Source: Rhizosphaericola sp047606825
GTDB taxonomy: Bacteria; Bacteroidota; Bacteroidia; Chitinophagales; Chitinophagaceae
Assembly: GCA_047606825.1 (NCBI GenBank)
Contig: JASGDY010000083.1
Coordinates: 1-64,000, forward strand
DNA: 64,000 nucleotides
Reading direction: 5' to 3'
Notes under the pieces: generated by a model
The model's database searches: none
Told to the model about the DNA's origin: nothing
What the model saw: the letters and a program-made list of their open reading frames with translations, nothing else
Made by a program: the position numbers and the translations under genes
Part shown: piece after piece, positions 34,562 through 43,672 of the stretch
How the letters are laid out: each line of letters begins with the position of its first letter
Numbering within the stretch: position 1 is the stretch's first letter

Positions 34562-35581
34562 CTACATATTCATATCCTTATACTTCCGCATAAACCTCTC
34601 CACTTTTTCGACCATGTTTTTGGAGCCGATGACGATGGGAATGCGCTGGTGTATTTTTTCGGGTTGTATTTCCAGGATACGTTTGTAACCTGTGGAGGCG
34701 CGGCCGCCCGCCTGTTCGACGATGAAGGACAAAGGGTTGCATTCGTACATCAGTCGTATTTTCCCCTCTTTGTGGTCCCAGGACGAGGGATATAAGAAGA
34801 TGCCGCCTTTCAGCATGCTCCTGTGGATGTCGGCAATCATCGAACCTGCATAACGCGAATTGTATGGTCGCCGGGTCGCCGGGTCATACTCTTGGCAATA
34901 TTTGATATAGTCTTTGACGCCTTGCGGGAAATACACATAGTTACCTTCGTTGACCGAATAGATATAGCCATCGTCGGGGATGTGCATGTCTGGATGGGAA
35001 AGGCAAAATTCGCCGATGGTCGGGTCTAAGGTAAAACCGTTGACGCCGCGGCCTGTCGTATAGACAAGCATCGTGGAAGTGCCGTAGATGATATAGCCAG
35101 CCGCGACCTGTTCCGTGCCCGGTTGTAGAATGTCGCCGATGTCGGGTTTTGCAGTCAACGGAGATTTTCTCCTGTAGATGGAAAAGATGGTGCCGACCGC
35201 TGCGTTGACGTCTATATTGGACGAACCGTCCAATGGATCCATCGCGACCGTATAGTTGGCATCCGACGAAAGTTCGTTGTCCAATATGACTTCATCCTCG
35301 TTTTCTTCCGAAACAATCAAGGCTACGTCGCCGCCGCGTTTGAGTGCCTGTATAAATTGTTCGTTGGCGAAAACGTCCAGTTTTTTCTGTTTTTCGCCCT
35401 GTACGTTTTCCGTGTTGGTCTCGCCGAGTATGTCGGTGATGCCGGCCTTGTTGACTTCTCGGCTGACGATTTTTCCGGCGAGGGCGATGTCACGCAACAG
35501 GCGGCTGAGTTCACCTTTGGCATAAGGGAAATCGGCCTGTTTTTCGGCGATAAACTGCGATATGGTTTTAAATGCAATCAT
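34562..35581 (-). CDS. fbp: Class 1 fructose-1,6-bisphosphatase
   Basis: Gluconeogenic phosphatase, cytosolic, Mg-dependent. 339 aa. The metal-site motif MDPLDGSSNIDVNAAVGTIFSIY is at about 115-137 and EENEDE precedes it. The sugar-phosphate region YVFP-like YVYFPQGVKDY and RYAGSMIADIHRSMLKGGIFLYP are present, as is YECNPLSFIVEQAGGRAS near the C-terminus. The start MIAFKTISQFI is typical. Fits physiologically with growth on uronic acids, since the adjoining locus yields pyruvate and triose phosphate that must be turned into hexoses. Confidence 0.95.
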   Translation of the reverse strand: MIAFKTISQFIAEKQADFPYAKGELSRLLRDIALAGKIVSREVNKAGITDILGETNTENVQGEKQKKLDVFANEQFIQALKRGGDVALIVSEENEDEVILDNELSSDANYTVAMDPLDGSSNIDVNAAVGTIFSIYRRKSPLTAKPDIGDILQPGTEQVAAGYIIYGTSTMLVYTTGRGVNGFTLDPTIGEFCLSHPDMHIPDDGYIYSVNEGNYVYFPQGVKDYIKYCQEYDPATRRPYNSRYAGSMIADIHRSMLKGGIFLYPSSWDHKEGKIRLMYECNPLSFIVEQAGGRASTGYKRILEIQPEKIHQRIPIVIGSKNMVEKVERFMRKYKDMNM

Positions 35582-35632
35582 GCGAATTAAGAATTAAGAA
35601 GTGAGGTTTTGAAAGCTATTGGCTGTATATAA

Positions 35633-35728
35633 ACCTCACCCAGACCCCTCTCCTAAAAAAGAGGGGCGAAGCGAAACCTAAGACTTCGCGTCTCCGCTCT
35701 CTCAAGTGAGAGGGGGCGGGGGTGAGGT
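35633..35728. repeat. Multi-branched foldback between fbp and the hexuronate transporter
   Basis: Outer arms ACCTCACCC (35633-35641) and GGGTGAGGT (35720-35728) enclose three smaller hairpins: CCCCTC/GAGGGG, GCGAAG/CTTCGC and CTCTC/GAGAG. This is a type of dispersed structure seen in Bacteroidota intergenic DNA. It could terminate the galacturonate operon transcript, which ends at 35759. Confidence 0.65.
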
Positions 35729-35758
35729 GCAAATACACATTTATAGTAGATGATTTTT

Positions 35759-37219
35759 TTACAACTGAATTATCTTCATTTTCGGAACAAGTGCTTTCAT
35801 GATGACCCAGCCGATAAGGTAGGCAAATGCAGACACGACGAAAATGATAAAATAACCCGATTCTATTCCTTTAAAATTAAATAACTGCATCTGCGATTTT
35901 TCGGCGTAGTCAAAGAGTTCACCTGAACCTTTGTTGATAAGGAACGAACCTAAGCCACCCGCCATGCCGCCAATCCCCGTAATCGTTGCAATCGCAGATT
36001 TTGGGAACATGTCGCCAATCGTGGAAAATATATTGGCAGACCACGACTGATGCGCCGCCCCAGCTATGCCGATGATGATGACCGGCAACCAAACCGAATA
36101 TTGTCCCAAAGGCTGTGCGAACAATGCCAGCAACGGAAAGAACGCAAATATCAACATCGCTTTCATGCGTCCTGCGTAAGGGTCCATGCCTTTCTTGTCT
36201 ACGAAATAGGTCGGTAGCCAGCCGCCGACAATCGATAAAAGCGTAATCAGGTACAACGTGAAAATCTGCGGGGCGCTCTGCGTGGAATCGAGGTTGTAAA
36301 CCGAACTCAGGTACGCCGGCGTCCAGAAAAGGAAGAACCACCACACGCCGTCGGTCATGAATTTACCGACCGCAAACGCCCATGTCTGCTTGTATTGGAA
36401 GGCCTGTCCAAAGGTCATTTTCTTTAGTGTTGCAGACGTTACGTCAATGTCCACAATGGTTGTAGGATGGTCGTCCTGTTGTATATACACAAGTTCTTCC
36501 TTGCTGACTTTGGGATGTATGTGTGGTTTTTGATACATAAACAACCAAAAAAACAGCCACAGAAATCCCAGTCCACCAATGATGACAAAAGACATTTCCC
36601 AACCCCAGGCTTTGGCGATGAACGGAATGCTCAACGGAGCGACCAATGCGCCGACCGTCGCACCAGCATTGAAGATACTCGTGGCGAAAGCACGGTCCTT
36701 TTTCGGGAAATATTCCGCAGTCGCCTTGATGGCCGCTGGAAAATTGCCCGCTTCCCCAATTGCCAAAATAATCCTTGCAAATACAAACAACGTCACACTG
36801 ACGGATATGATTTTTGCTACATCCTCCACGGACGCGATGGTTTCCTTGGCTTCCTTAAAATCTACAAACCATCTACCGGCAAGGATTCCAGAGGTCGCGA
36901 TGCCGCAGAAGGCGTGCAATATTGCGCCGATCGACCAGATGATGATCGCCCAGGTAAACCCTTTTTTGGTGTCCAACCTGTCCACAATCCTGCCGGCAAA
37001 CAGCATCGCAATGGCGTAGACAATGGAAAATATGGCCGTAATCGTACCGTAGTCGTTGTTGTTCCAATGGAATTCCGGCGCGATAAAATCTTTCCATGTC
37101 AAGGAAAGTACCTGCCTGTCCAAATAGTTGATCGTCGTTGCAAAAAAGAGCAACGCGCATATCGTCCAGCGATAGCCGCTTTTCGGTTTGGACAAGTTGT
37201 TGGATTGTATATCGGACAT
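35759..37219 (-). CDS. exuT: Hexuronate transporter (MFS, ACS family)
   Basis: 486 aa, about 12 helices; proton-driven uptake of galacturonate/glucuronate across the inner membrane is likely. ACS-family features include WTICALLFFATTINYLDRQVLSLTWKDF (first helix with the DRQ motif), GEAGNFPAAIKATAEYFPKKDRAFATSIFN and PAYLSSVYNLD. The family (ExuT-like) and its location as last gene of the galacturonate operon agree. 57 nt after the KDPG aldolase gene. The symbol is by analogy. Confidence 0.88.
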   Translation of the reverse strand: MSDIQSNNLSKPKSGYRWTICALLFFATTINYLDRQVLSLTWKDFIAPEFHWNNNDYGTITAIFSIVYAIAMLFAGRIVDRLDTKKGFTWAIIIWSIGAILHAFCGIATSGILAGRWFVDFKEAKETIASVEDVAKIISVSVTLFVFARIILAIGEAGNFPAAIKATAEYFPKKDRAFATSIFNAGATVGALVAPLSIPFIAKAWGWEMSFVIIGGLGFLWLFFWLFMYQKPHIHPKVSKEELVYIQQDDHPTTIVDIDVTSATLKKMTFGQAFQYKQTWAFAVGKFMTDGVWWFFLFWTPAYLSSVYNLDSTQSAPQIFTLYLITLLSIVGGWLPTYFVDKKGMDPYAGRMKAMLIFAFFPLLALFAQPLGQYSVWLPVIIIGIAGAAHQSWSANIFSTIGDMFPKSAIATITGIGGMAGGLGSFLINKGSGELFDYAEKSQMQLFNFKGIESGYFIIFVVSAFAYLIGWVIMKALVPKMKIIQL

Positions 37220-37276
37220 GAATGTAGAATTTAGATTTTAGAATTTAGGCCGAAAGCCGTAAGACGGAAAGCCCGT

Positions 37277-37939
37277 CTAAGGATTCCTGTTGTCTCTAAT
37301 AATTTCCATTGCCAACCTCGTTCTTTTGGAGAGTTCCGCATAGTCTTTGTTTTCCATGATGTCTTTGCTGAGGAGCTTGCTGCCCATGCCGACCGAGCAG
37401 ACACCGGACTTGAACCAGGACTTGATGTTTTCCGCTTCGATGGACACGCCGCCTGTCGGGATGAACAACTGTCCGGGAAACAAGTCTTTGATGGACGCGA
37501 TAAATTCCGGTCCGAGTATATTGGCGGGAAATATTTTAATTAATTTGGCTTGGTAGTTCTGCGCCTGGTTGATTTCGGATGGAGTCATACAGCCCGGAAT
37601 CCAAGGTGTGTTGGTTGTGGACGCGATGGTAGCCACGATTGGATTGACGATTGGTGCAACGATAAAATCGGTTCCCGCACTTACATAATCCAACGCTTCG
37701 GGTTTGTTACGTATCGTGCCGATGCCCAAATACAAATCGGGCATTTCCGCGTCGCGTACCGCTTTTAGTTTTTTAAAATTGTTAAAAGCCTCACTGCCTC
37801 GATGTGTGTATTCGATGACACGTATGCCTTCGTTGTATAGGGTACGCGTGATTTCTATGCTTACTTCCGCGCTGTTATTGTAGAACAAAGGCAACATGCC
37901 CTGCTCTATGATGGCGTTGATGATTGTGTCTGCCTGCAT
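37277..37939 (-). CDS. eda: KDPG/KHG aldolase
   Basis: Splits 2-keto-3-deoxy-6-phosphogluconate into pyruvate and glyceraldehyde 3-phosphate. 220-aa TIM barrel. GIRVIEYTHRGSEAF, LGIGTIRNKPEALDYVSAGTDFIVAP and AKLIKIFPANILGPEFI are visible; the last carries the Schiff-base lysine (KIFPA). TGGVSIEAENIKSWFKSGVCSVGMGSKL forms the phosphate site. Last catabolic step of the locus. Only 7 nt from the KDG kinase gene, so co-transcribed. Confidence 0.93.
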   Translation of the reverse strand: MQADTIINAIIEQGMLPLFYNNSAEVSIEITRTLYNEGIRVIEYTHRGSEAFNNFKKLKAVRDAEMPDLYLGIGTIRNKPEALDYVSAGTDFIVAPIVNPIVATIASTTNTPWIPGCMTPSEINQAQNYQAKLIKIFPANILGPEFIASIKDLFPGQLFIPTGGVSIEAENIKSWFKSGVCSVGMGSKLLSKDIMENKDYAELSKRTRLAMEIIRDNRNP

Positions 37940-37946
37940 GGTGTGG

Positions 37947-38972
37947 TTATTTTTCGATGATTTTATTTTTGATTTGTTCTACTGTGGAGGTCGTCGCATC
38001 GCCGATGATGTCTAATTTGTCCACGGCGGCGGCGGTTGCAAATTCCAAGGTTTCTTCTTCGGACAGTTCATTGTAATAGCCGTAGATGAGCCCAGCCATG
38101 AAACAGTCGCCGCTCCCGACGCGGTTGAGGATGGTCTCCTTTTCCCAAGTATGCGAAACTTTCAATGCCTTGTTGGAATAAAGCGAACTATAATAATGAA
38201 TGCCGTTGCCTTGGTCAAAGCGGAATGTATTGGCGACGATGGTACATTTGTCAAAAGTACTAATAATCTCTTCCGAAGTATGTATTGCCTGATGCAGCAA
38301 ATGTTCTTTGGAATAGGCATTTGGTTTTAGGAAAAACTCCTCAATCCGCATGCCCAACATCTGGTTTGCCGCCCAGATATTGCCCATGATGAGGTTGCAA
38401 TAGGCGGCAAGTGCGGGCATGATTTCTTTTGGGGTTTTTCCGTATTTCCATAGCTTGGCTCTATAGTTTAAATCCAATGAAATGAAAATCCCTTTTGCCG
38501 CTGCGGCTTTGACTGCATCGAGACAAATGTCCGCTACGTTTTGATTCAGTGCTGGACATATCGCACTGAAATGAAACCAACTGATATCCTCGAAAACCTT
38601 GTCCCAATTGATTTTCCTGCGGTCGAGCGTAGCAAAGGAAGAGTTGGCGCGGTCATAGATGACCCCTGCGTTTTTTAAATCTTTTCCTTTCGTTAAATAA
38701 TACAAACCCAACCTTTCCCCGTCGAAAACCATCTTTGCCATGTCGATTTTTTGCCGTTCCAGCTCCTGTACGATTTCATGGCACATGCTGTTGTCCGGAA
38801 TCGCGGACATATAGGCGGAAGGCACGTCCCACAATGCCAAAGCCGTAGCTACGTTGAGTTCCGCGCCACCAATATAAAAATTAAACGTATTGGACGAAAT
38901 CCATTCGCCATCGGCATCCAAGCCAATGCGCAACAACATCTCCCCAAAACTCAATACCTTATTTTTTTTCAT
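37947..38972 (-). CDS. kdgK: 2-keto-3-deoxygluconate kinase (PfkB family)
   Basis: Phosphorylates KDG to KDPG with ATP. 341 aa, ribokinase fold. LSFGEMLLRIGLD at the N-terminus, YIGGAELNVATALALW (substrate loop) and the PfkB signature NRVGSGDCFMAGLIYGYYN with the catalytic Asp near the C-terminus. Between eda (7 nt) and uxaC (30 nt), which fixes its role. Specificity for KDG is inferred from position and the GGAELNVA motif. Confidence 0.92.
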   Translation of the reverse strand: MKKNKVLSFGEMLLRIGLDADGEWISSNTFNFYIGGAELNVATALALWDVPSAYMSAIPDNSMCHEIVQELERQKIDMAKMVFDGERLGLYYLTKGKDLKNAGVIYDRANSSFATLDRRKINWDKVFEDISWFHFSAICPALNQNVADICLDAVKAAAAKGIFISLDLNYRAKLWKYGKTPKEIMPALAAYCNLIMGNIWAANQMLGMRIEEFFLKPNAYSKEHLLHQAIHTSEEIISTFDKCTIVANTFRFDQGNGIHYYSSLYSNKALKVSHTWEKETILNRVGSGDCFMAGLIYGYYNELSEEETLEFATAAAVDKLDIIGDATTSTVEQIKNKIIEK

Positions 38973-39002
38973 ATTTGCTTCAATCTAGTGGTTACAATAT
39001 TA

Positions 39003-40409
39003 CTAACTAAAGTTGAAATAATTCTTCGCGTTGTAGTAACAGATGTCCTGAACTATCTTGCCTATCCATGGAATATCGTTGGGCAATTCGCCGTTTTCGA
39101 TGTCCTCGCCGAACAGGTTGCAGACCAAACGCCTGAAATATTCGTGTCTCGGGAAGGAAAGGAAGCTACGCGAATCAGTCAACATACCGACCAACCGACT
39201 CAGCAAACCCATATTGGACAGGGCATTGATCTGTTTGGTCATGCCGTCTTTCTGGTCCAAAAACCACCAAGCGGAACCAAACTGTACCTTTCCCGCAACC
39301 GAACCGTCATTGAAATTGCCAATCATGGTCGCAAAGATTTCGTTGTCGGCAGGGTTCAGGTTATAGAGGATGGTTTTGGTGAGTTTGTCCTGCGTGTCGA
39401 GTTTGTTGAGGAATTTGGACAATGTCTGCGCCTGTGAATAGTCGCCGATAGAATCCCAACCCGTATCGGGGCCAAGCAGTGCCAGCATCCGCGTGTTGTT
39501 GTTGCGTAGCGCACCGAGATGGTATTGCTGCACCCAACCTTTTTCGTGGTTCCACAATGCAAACCAATACAGCATGGCGGATTTGAATGTTTTGTTTTCT
39601 TTCCGGTCGATACGTTCTCCGGTTCTTATTTTTTGGAAAATCTCCGTGACTTGCATTTCCGTAAAATCTTCCGCATCGATATTTTCCAGTCCGTGGTCGG
39701 AAACCTTACAACCGTTTTCCGAAAAATAATCGTGGCGCGATTTCAACGCCTCCAGATATTCCGCGAGTGTATGTATTTCCTTGCCGATGACTGTCGCGAG
39801 TTTGTCTATATAATTGTTTAAAACCGTAATGTCGTCGCAGTTCATCGCCTTGTCGGGACGGAACGCCGGCAACATTTTAAATCCTTTGTTTTCTTGTTGT
39901 TTAAATTGTTGGTGGTATTCCAAATTGTCAATAGGGTCGTCTGTCGTGCAGATGATTTCCACGTTCATTTTATTAAGCAAGCCACAGACGGCATATTCGG
40001 ATGTCTGCAATTTGTTGGAAGCCTCTTCGTATATGGGTTTGGCGGTTTTTTCTGAGAGGATTTCCTTAATGCCAAAGTAACGTTTCAGTTCCAGATGCGT
40101 CCAATGGTACAACGGGTTGCGCAAAGTGTAAGGGACGGTCGCTGCCCATTTTTCAAATTTTTCATAGTCGGAAGCATCGCCAGTGATATATTTTTCGTTG
40201 ACACCGTTGGTACGCATAGCGCGCCATTTATAATGGTCGCCGTAGAGCCACACCTGCGTGATGTTTTCAAACTTTTTGTTGTTGGCAACTTGTTCCGGAA
40301 TTAGATGATTATGGTAATCTATAATAGGCAACGCTTTTGCATAGTCATGGTATAGCGTTTCCGCTGTTTTGCTTTGCAATAAAAAATTATCGTCTAAAAA
40401 TTGTTTCAT
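39003..40409 (-). CDS. uxaC: Uronate isomerase UxaC
   Basis: Converts galacturonate to tagaturonate, and glucuronate to fructuronate. 468 aa, amidohydrolase-like barrel. Begins MKQFLDDNFLLQSKTAETLYHDYAKALPIIDYHNHL with the metal-binding HNH, then NPLYHWTHLELKRYFGI, CTTDDPIDNLEYH and SRSFLSFPRHEYFRRLVCNLFG near the C-terminus. Length is normal. First enzyme of the pathway. It follows uxaA after a 144-nt spacer containing a 7-bp stem-loop (40520-40543), so it may also be transcribed separately. Confidence 0.96.
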   Translation of the reverse strand: MKQFLDDNFLLQSKTAETLYHDYAKALPIIDYHNHLIPEQVANNKKFENITQVWLYGDHYKWRAMRTNGVNEKYITGDASDYEKFEKWAATVPYTLRNPLYHWTHLELKRYFGIKEILSEKTAKPIYEEASNKLQTSEYAVCGLLNKMNVEIICTTDDPIDNLEYHQQFKQQENKGFKMLPAFRPDKAMNCDDITVLNNYIDKLATVIGKEIHTLAEYLEALKSRHDYFSENGCKVSDHGLENIDAEDFTEMQVTEIFQKIRTGERIDRKENKTFKSAMLYWFALWNHEKGWVQQYHLGALRNNNTRMLALLGPDTGWDSIGDYSQAQTLSKFLNKLDTQDKLTKTILYNLNPADNEIFATMIGNFNDGSVAGKVQFGSAWWFLDQKDGMTKQINALSNMGLLSRLVGMLTDSRSFLSFPRHEYFRRLVCNLFGEDIENGELPNDIPWIGKIVQDICYYNAKNYFNFS

Positions 40410-40553
40410 CGCTATCGTATTTTATTGGGCTAATGTATATTCGATGTTGTCGTGGTGACATCAACAACGGCGTGCTTCTTTTTAAAAATTGTTTTATTGC
40501 TTGTTTTGCGAGGATGCTAATGGCTGACAGCTAATAGCCATTGGCTCTCGATG

Positions 40554-42203
40554 CTAAAGACTAACGCCTCTTTTCCATGGAATAAAATCATCTTGGTTGA
40601 GTAGGACAGCTTTTGGCAAGACTTCGCCGCTTGCCGCCTTGATGCAATATTCCAAAATATCTTCGCCCATTTCTTCGATTGTTTTTTCGCCTTCGATGAT
40701 TGGGCCTGTGTTGATGTCAATGATGTCGGACATTCTGTTTGCTAAAGCATTGTTGGTCGCGACCTTGATGACCGGACATATCGGATTTCCTGTCGGTGTG
40801 CCCAAACCCGTCGTAAACAAAATCAATGTTGCTCCGCTGGCAGTTTTACCTGTGGTAGCTTCCACGTCGTTGCCTGGCGTGCAAACGAGATTGAGACCTG
40901 GCTTGACAGCCGGTTCGGTATAGTCCAAGACATCGACAACAGGCGAAGTGCCGCCTTTTTTCGCCGCACCTGTGCTTTTGATGGCATCCGTAATCAAGCC
41001 GTCGCGGATATTGCCCGGCGAGGGATTCATGTAAAAACCGGAACCAACATTTTCCGCCGCTTTGTTATAGGAGCGCATGAGGTGGATGAATTTTTCCGCT
41101 GCTGCTTTGTCGATGGTCCGGTCGATGAGGTCCTGTTCCGCGCCGCAGAGTTCGGGAAATTCCGCCAGCAAAATTTTGCCGCCCAAAGCCACAACGAGAT
41201 CGGACAGATAACCCACGGACGGATTGGCGGAAATGCCGCTGAAACCGTCGCTGCCACCGCATTTCACGCCGATGGTCAACTTGTCCAACCCGACAGGTTG
41301 GCGTTCCAATTTGTTAATTTCAACCAGGCCTTCAAACGTGGAAAGAATGGCCTCCTTGATAAGCTGTTCTTCGCTTTTGGAAGTCTGTTGTTCGAAAATA
41401 TGTAGCGGTTTGTTGAAGTTTGGATTGCGTTGGAGCAAGTATTCCCTGAAGTCTGCAACTTGTAGGTTTTGGCAGCCGAGGCTCAGAACCGTTACGCCAG
41501 CTACGTTGGGATGGTCGGCATACGCCGCCAACAATTTCCCCAAAATGGCAGCGTCCTGACGTGTGCCGCCACAGCCGCCTTGATGGTTGAGAAACTTAAT
41601 GCCGTCAACGTTTTTGAAGATACGCTGGCTTTTGTGTTCCGTAGTTGGATAGAAGTCGAGCGTCGTTATGCCGGACAGATCTTTTCCTTCCTCGTAAGCC
41701 TTTAGGAGTTGATGTGTGAAGGCTTTGTACTTGTCCGAAACCGCATATCCTAGCTCGTTGTACAAGGCTTCCTTAATGATGTCGAGATTGCGGTTTTCGC
41801 AAAAAACCATGGGAATAAACAACCAATAGTTGGCAGTGCCGACGCGTCCGTCATCCTTGAGGTAGCCGTTGAAAGTACGGCCTTGGAATTTGGAGATATC
41901 CGGTGCCTGCCAATGATAGTCGTAAGGTCTGTAATGAAACGGGTCGGCTGCGTGTTTGGTATTGTCGGTGCTCATCCGTCCGCCTTTTGGGACGAAATAT
42001 TGTGTCTTGCCGACCAATACGCCGTACATATTGATTTCGTCACCTGCCTCCATGTCCTGCATGAACATTTTGTGCTTGGCTGGAATGTCTTCCTGCGCAA
42101 TGTATTTTTCGCCGTTAAAGTCAATTTCTTCGCCAGCTTTCAAATCCTGCAAAGCCACGAGGACATTGTCTTTGGGCGTTATCTGTAAAACTTTCTTTTT
42201 CAT
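40554..42203 (-). CDS. uxaA: Altronate dehydratase UxaA
   Basis: Dehydrates altronate to 2-keto-3-deoxygluconate; iron-dependent. 549 aa, full length. N-terminal SAF-like domain about 1-100 (ITPKDNVLVALQDLKAGEEI), then the main domain with NYWLFIPMVFCENRN, HQGGCGGTRQDA, LSLGCQNLQ, VGVKCGGSDGFSGISANP-type block (here TIGVKCGGSDGFSG) and SPGNIRDGLITDAIKSTGAAKKGG. Conserved Cys and His residues would bind iron. 12 nt downstream of uxaB on the same strand. Confidence 0.95.
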   Translation of the reverse strand: MKKKVLQITPKDNVLVALQDLKAGEEIDFNGEKYIAQEDIPAKHKMFMQDMEAGDEINMYGVLVGKTQYFVPKGGRMSTDNTKHAADPFHYRPYDYHWQAPDISKFQGRTFNGYLKDDGRVGTANYWLFIPMVFCENRNLDIIKEALYNELGYAVSDKYKAFTHQLLKAYEEGKDLSGITTLDFYPTTEHKSQRIFKNVDGIKFLNHQGGCGGTRQDAAILGKLLAAYADHPNVAGVTVLSLGCQNLQVADFREYLLQRNPNFNKPLHIFEQQTSKSEEQLIKEAILSTFEGLVEINKLERQPVGLDKLTIGVKCGGSDGFSGISANPSVGYLSDLVVALGGKILLAEFPELCGAEQDLIDRTIDKAAAEKFIHLMRSYNKAAENVGSGFYMNPSPGNIRDGLITDAIKSTGAAKKGGTSPVVDVLDYTEPAVKPGLNLVCTPGNDVEATTGKTASGATLILFTTGLGTPTGNPICPVIKVATNNALANRMSDIIDINTGPIIEGEKTIEEMGEDILEYCIKAASGEVLPKAVLLNQDDFIPWKRGVSL

Positions 42204-42215
42204 TTCATATATTTT

Positions 42216-43658
42216 CTACGCATTAAAAGTAATAGATTCTATGACATCCGTTGCGTTAATTTTTGAGAGTTGCTCGATGCTGTCTTTTATCGTGCCGGTC
42301 AGGTTTTTATATTGGGATAAATCAGTTCCCCATATTTCCGTGTTGCTTAATAAAGCGATGACAGGATCAGGTTCGCTATTCCATATTTTTTGGATGGTTG
42401 GTTGCCACTTGTCTGAAATGTTATTGTTCGTTGCCAACAATAAAATATAGGCGGCAAATCCCGATGTCAGACCTTGCGGAATCTTGCCGTATTTTTTATA
42501 GTATTTGTCCAAAATAGGGATGCACCGTAGTTTTAATTTTTCTGTATAGTTGACAGCGATGGAGCTCCATTGGTGTTCCAAAAATGGATTACTGAATCGG
42601 TCCAATACTTTGTAGGTAAAATCCTGAATGTCTTTCTGCGTAACGGTTTCGGACAATATAGCGTTCCCGATTTCTTCTAATAGCAATGATTTTATAAAAT
42701 TAAAAAAACATTTATTGTTCATTGCATCTTTTACCGTCGCAAAGCCGCTCAATATCGCCAATGCGCAGGAGGAAGTATGGGAACCGTTTAAAAGACGCAA
42801 CTTAATCTCCTTGAACTTTTCGATGGACGGTGTTAAGATGATGCCTTTGTCTATCTGGGCAAAACATAATCTGTCTTTAACTATGTCGTTGTCTGTCTCA
42901 ATTGCCCAAAGGCTATAAGGCTCCGCCATGATCATGAGTTTGTCGGCGTAGTGGAGTTCTTCATTTTTATAGCTACCCGGAACAATCCTATCCACTAACG
43001 TATTGCAGAAATAATTGGCATTGGCAATCCATTCCAGGCAATCGTCGCTGAGTTTGTTTTTGTGGGCCAAACCGAATACGATTTCTTTTAGTTTAGTGCC
43101 GTTTTCGGAGATGAGCTCTGTAGGTAGGATGACAAAACCATTGTCTGTATTGCCTTTGCAGCTTTCAAAACGTCTAACTAAAACCGCCAATAATTTACAT
43201 GGGAAACTACTCGGAGGATTGTCGTTTATGTCGTCGTCGCTATCCACGATGCCCGATTCTGTTGTATTGGACACAATGATTTGGATGTTGTCGTTCGTAA
43301 CCGTATCCAGTATTTTCTGCCATTGTGTTGTTGCGTTGACGACACGGCTGATGCTGCTGTTGACAATGTTTTCCTTGACGATGTTGCCGTTCTCAATGCC
43401 CTGTATGCAGGTCGTGTATAGTCCGTCCTGTTCTTCAAAAGCATCTGTATTGCCGGAAGAGGTGGATTTGACGACGACAATCCTACCGTTGAAGACCTTA
43501 GCCCTGTTTGCTTTGTCGATATAATAATCGGGCAATCCGCGCAACAGAACGCCGGTGCCAAACTGCAATACTTTTTCCGGTAATTCAAATAAAGCATTGT
43601 TGGGCTTTATCAACTGCGCATCAGATATTTGGTCTATATTTTTGCGATTTAATTGCAT
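42216..43658 (-). CDS. uxaB: Tagaturonate reductase UxaB
   Basis: NADH-dependent reduction of tagaturonate to altronate. Mannitol dehydrogenase-like. The N-terminal Rossmann-like segment VLQFGTGVLLRGLPDYYIDKAN and VVVKSTSSGNTDAFEEQDGLYTT are typical; the C-terminal domain has NGSHTSSCALAILSGFATVKDAM with the catalytic region. An ATG at 43691 overlaps the upstream gene by 19 nt; the ATG at 43658 (MQLNRKN) leaves a 14-nt gap and fits the family start, so I use it (480 aa). Confidence 0.93.
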   Translation of the reverse strand: MQLNRKNIDQISDAQLIKPNNALFELPEKVLQFGTGVLLRGLPDYYIDKANRAKVFNGRIVVVKSTSSGNTDAFEEQDGLYTTCIQGIENGNIVKENIVNSSISRVVNATTQWQKILDTVTNDNIQIIVSNTTESGIVDSDDDINDNPPSSFPCKLLAVLVRRFESCKGNTDNGFVILPTELISENGTKLKEIVFGLAHKNKLSDDCLEWIANANYFCNTLVDRIVPGSYKNEELHYADKLMIMAEPYSLWAIETDNDIVKDRLCFAQIDKGIILTPSIEKFKEIKLRLLNGSHTSSCALAILSGFATVKDAMNNKCFFNFIKSLLLEEIGNAILSETVTQKDIQDFTYKVLDRFSNPFLEHQWSSIAVNYTEKLKLRCIPILDKYYKKYGKIPQGLTSGFAAYILLLATNNNISDKWQPTIQKIWNSEPDPVIALLSNTEIWGTDLSQYKNLTGTIKDSIEQLSKINATDVIESITFNA

Positions 43659-43672
43659 TGTGCTATGCGTTA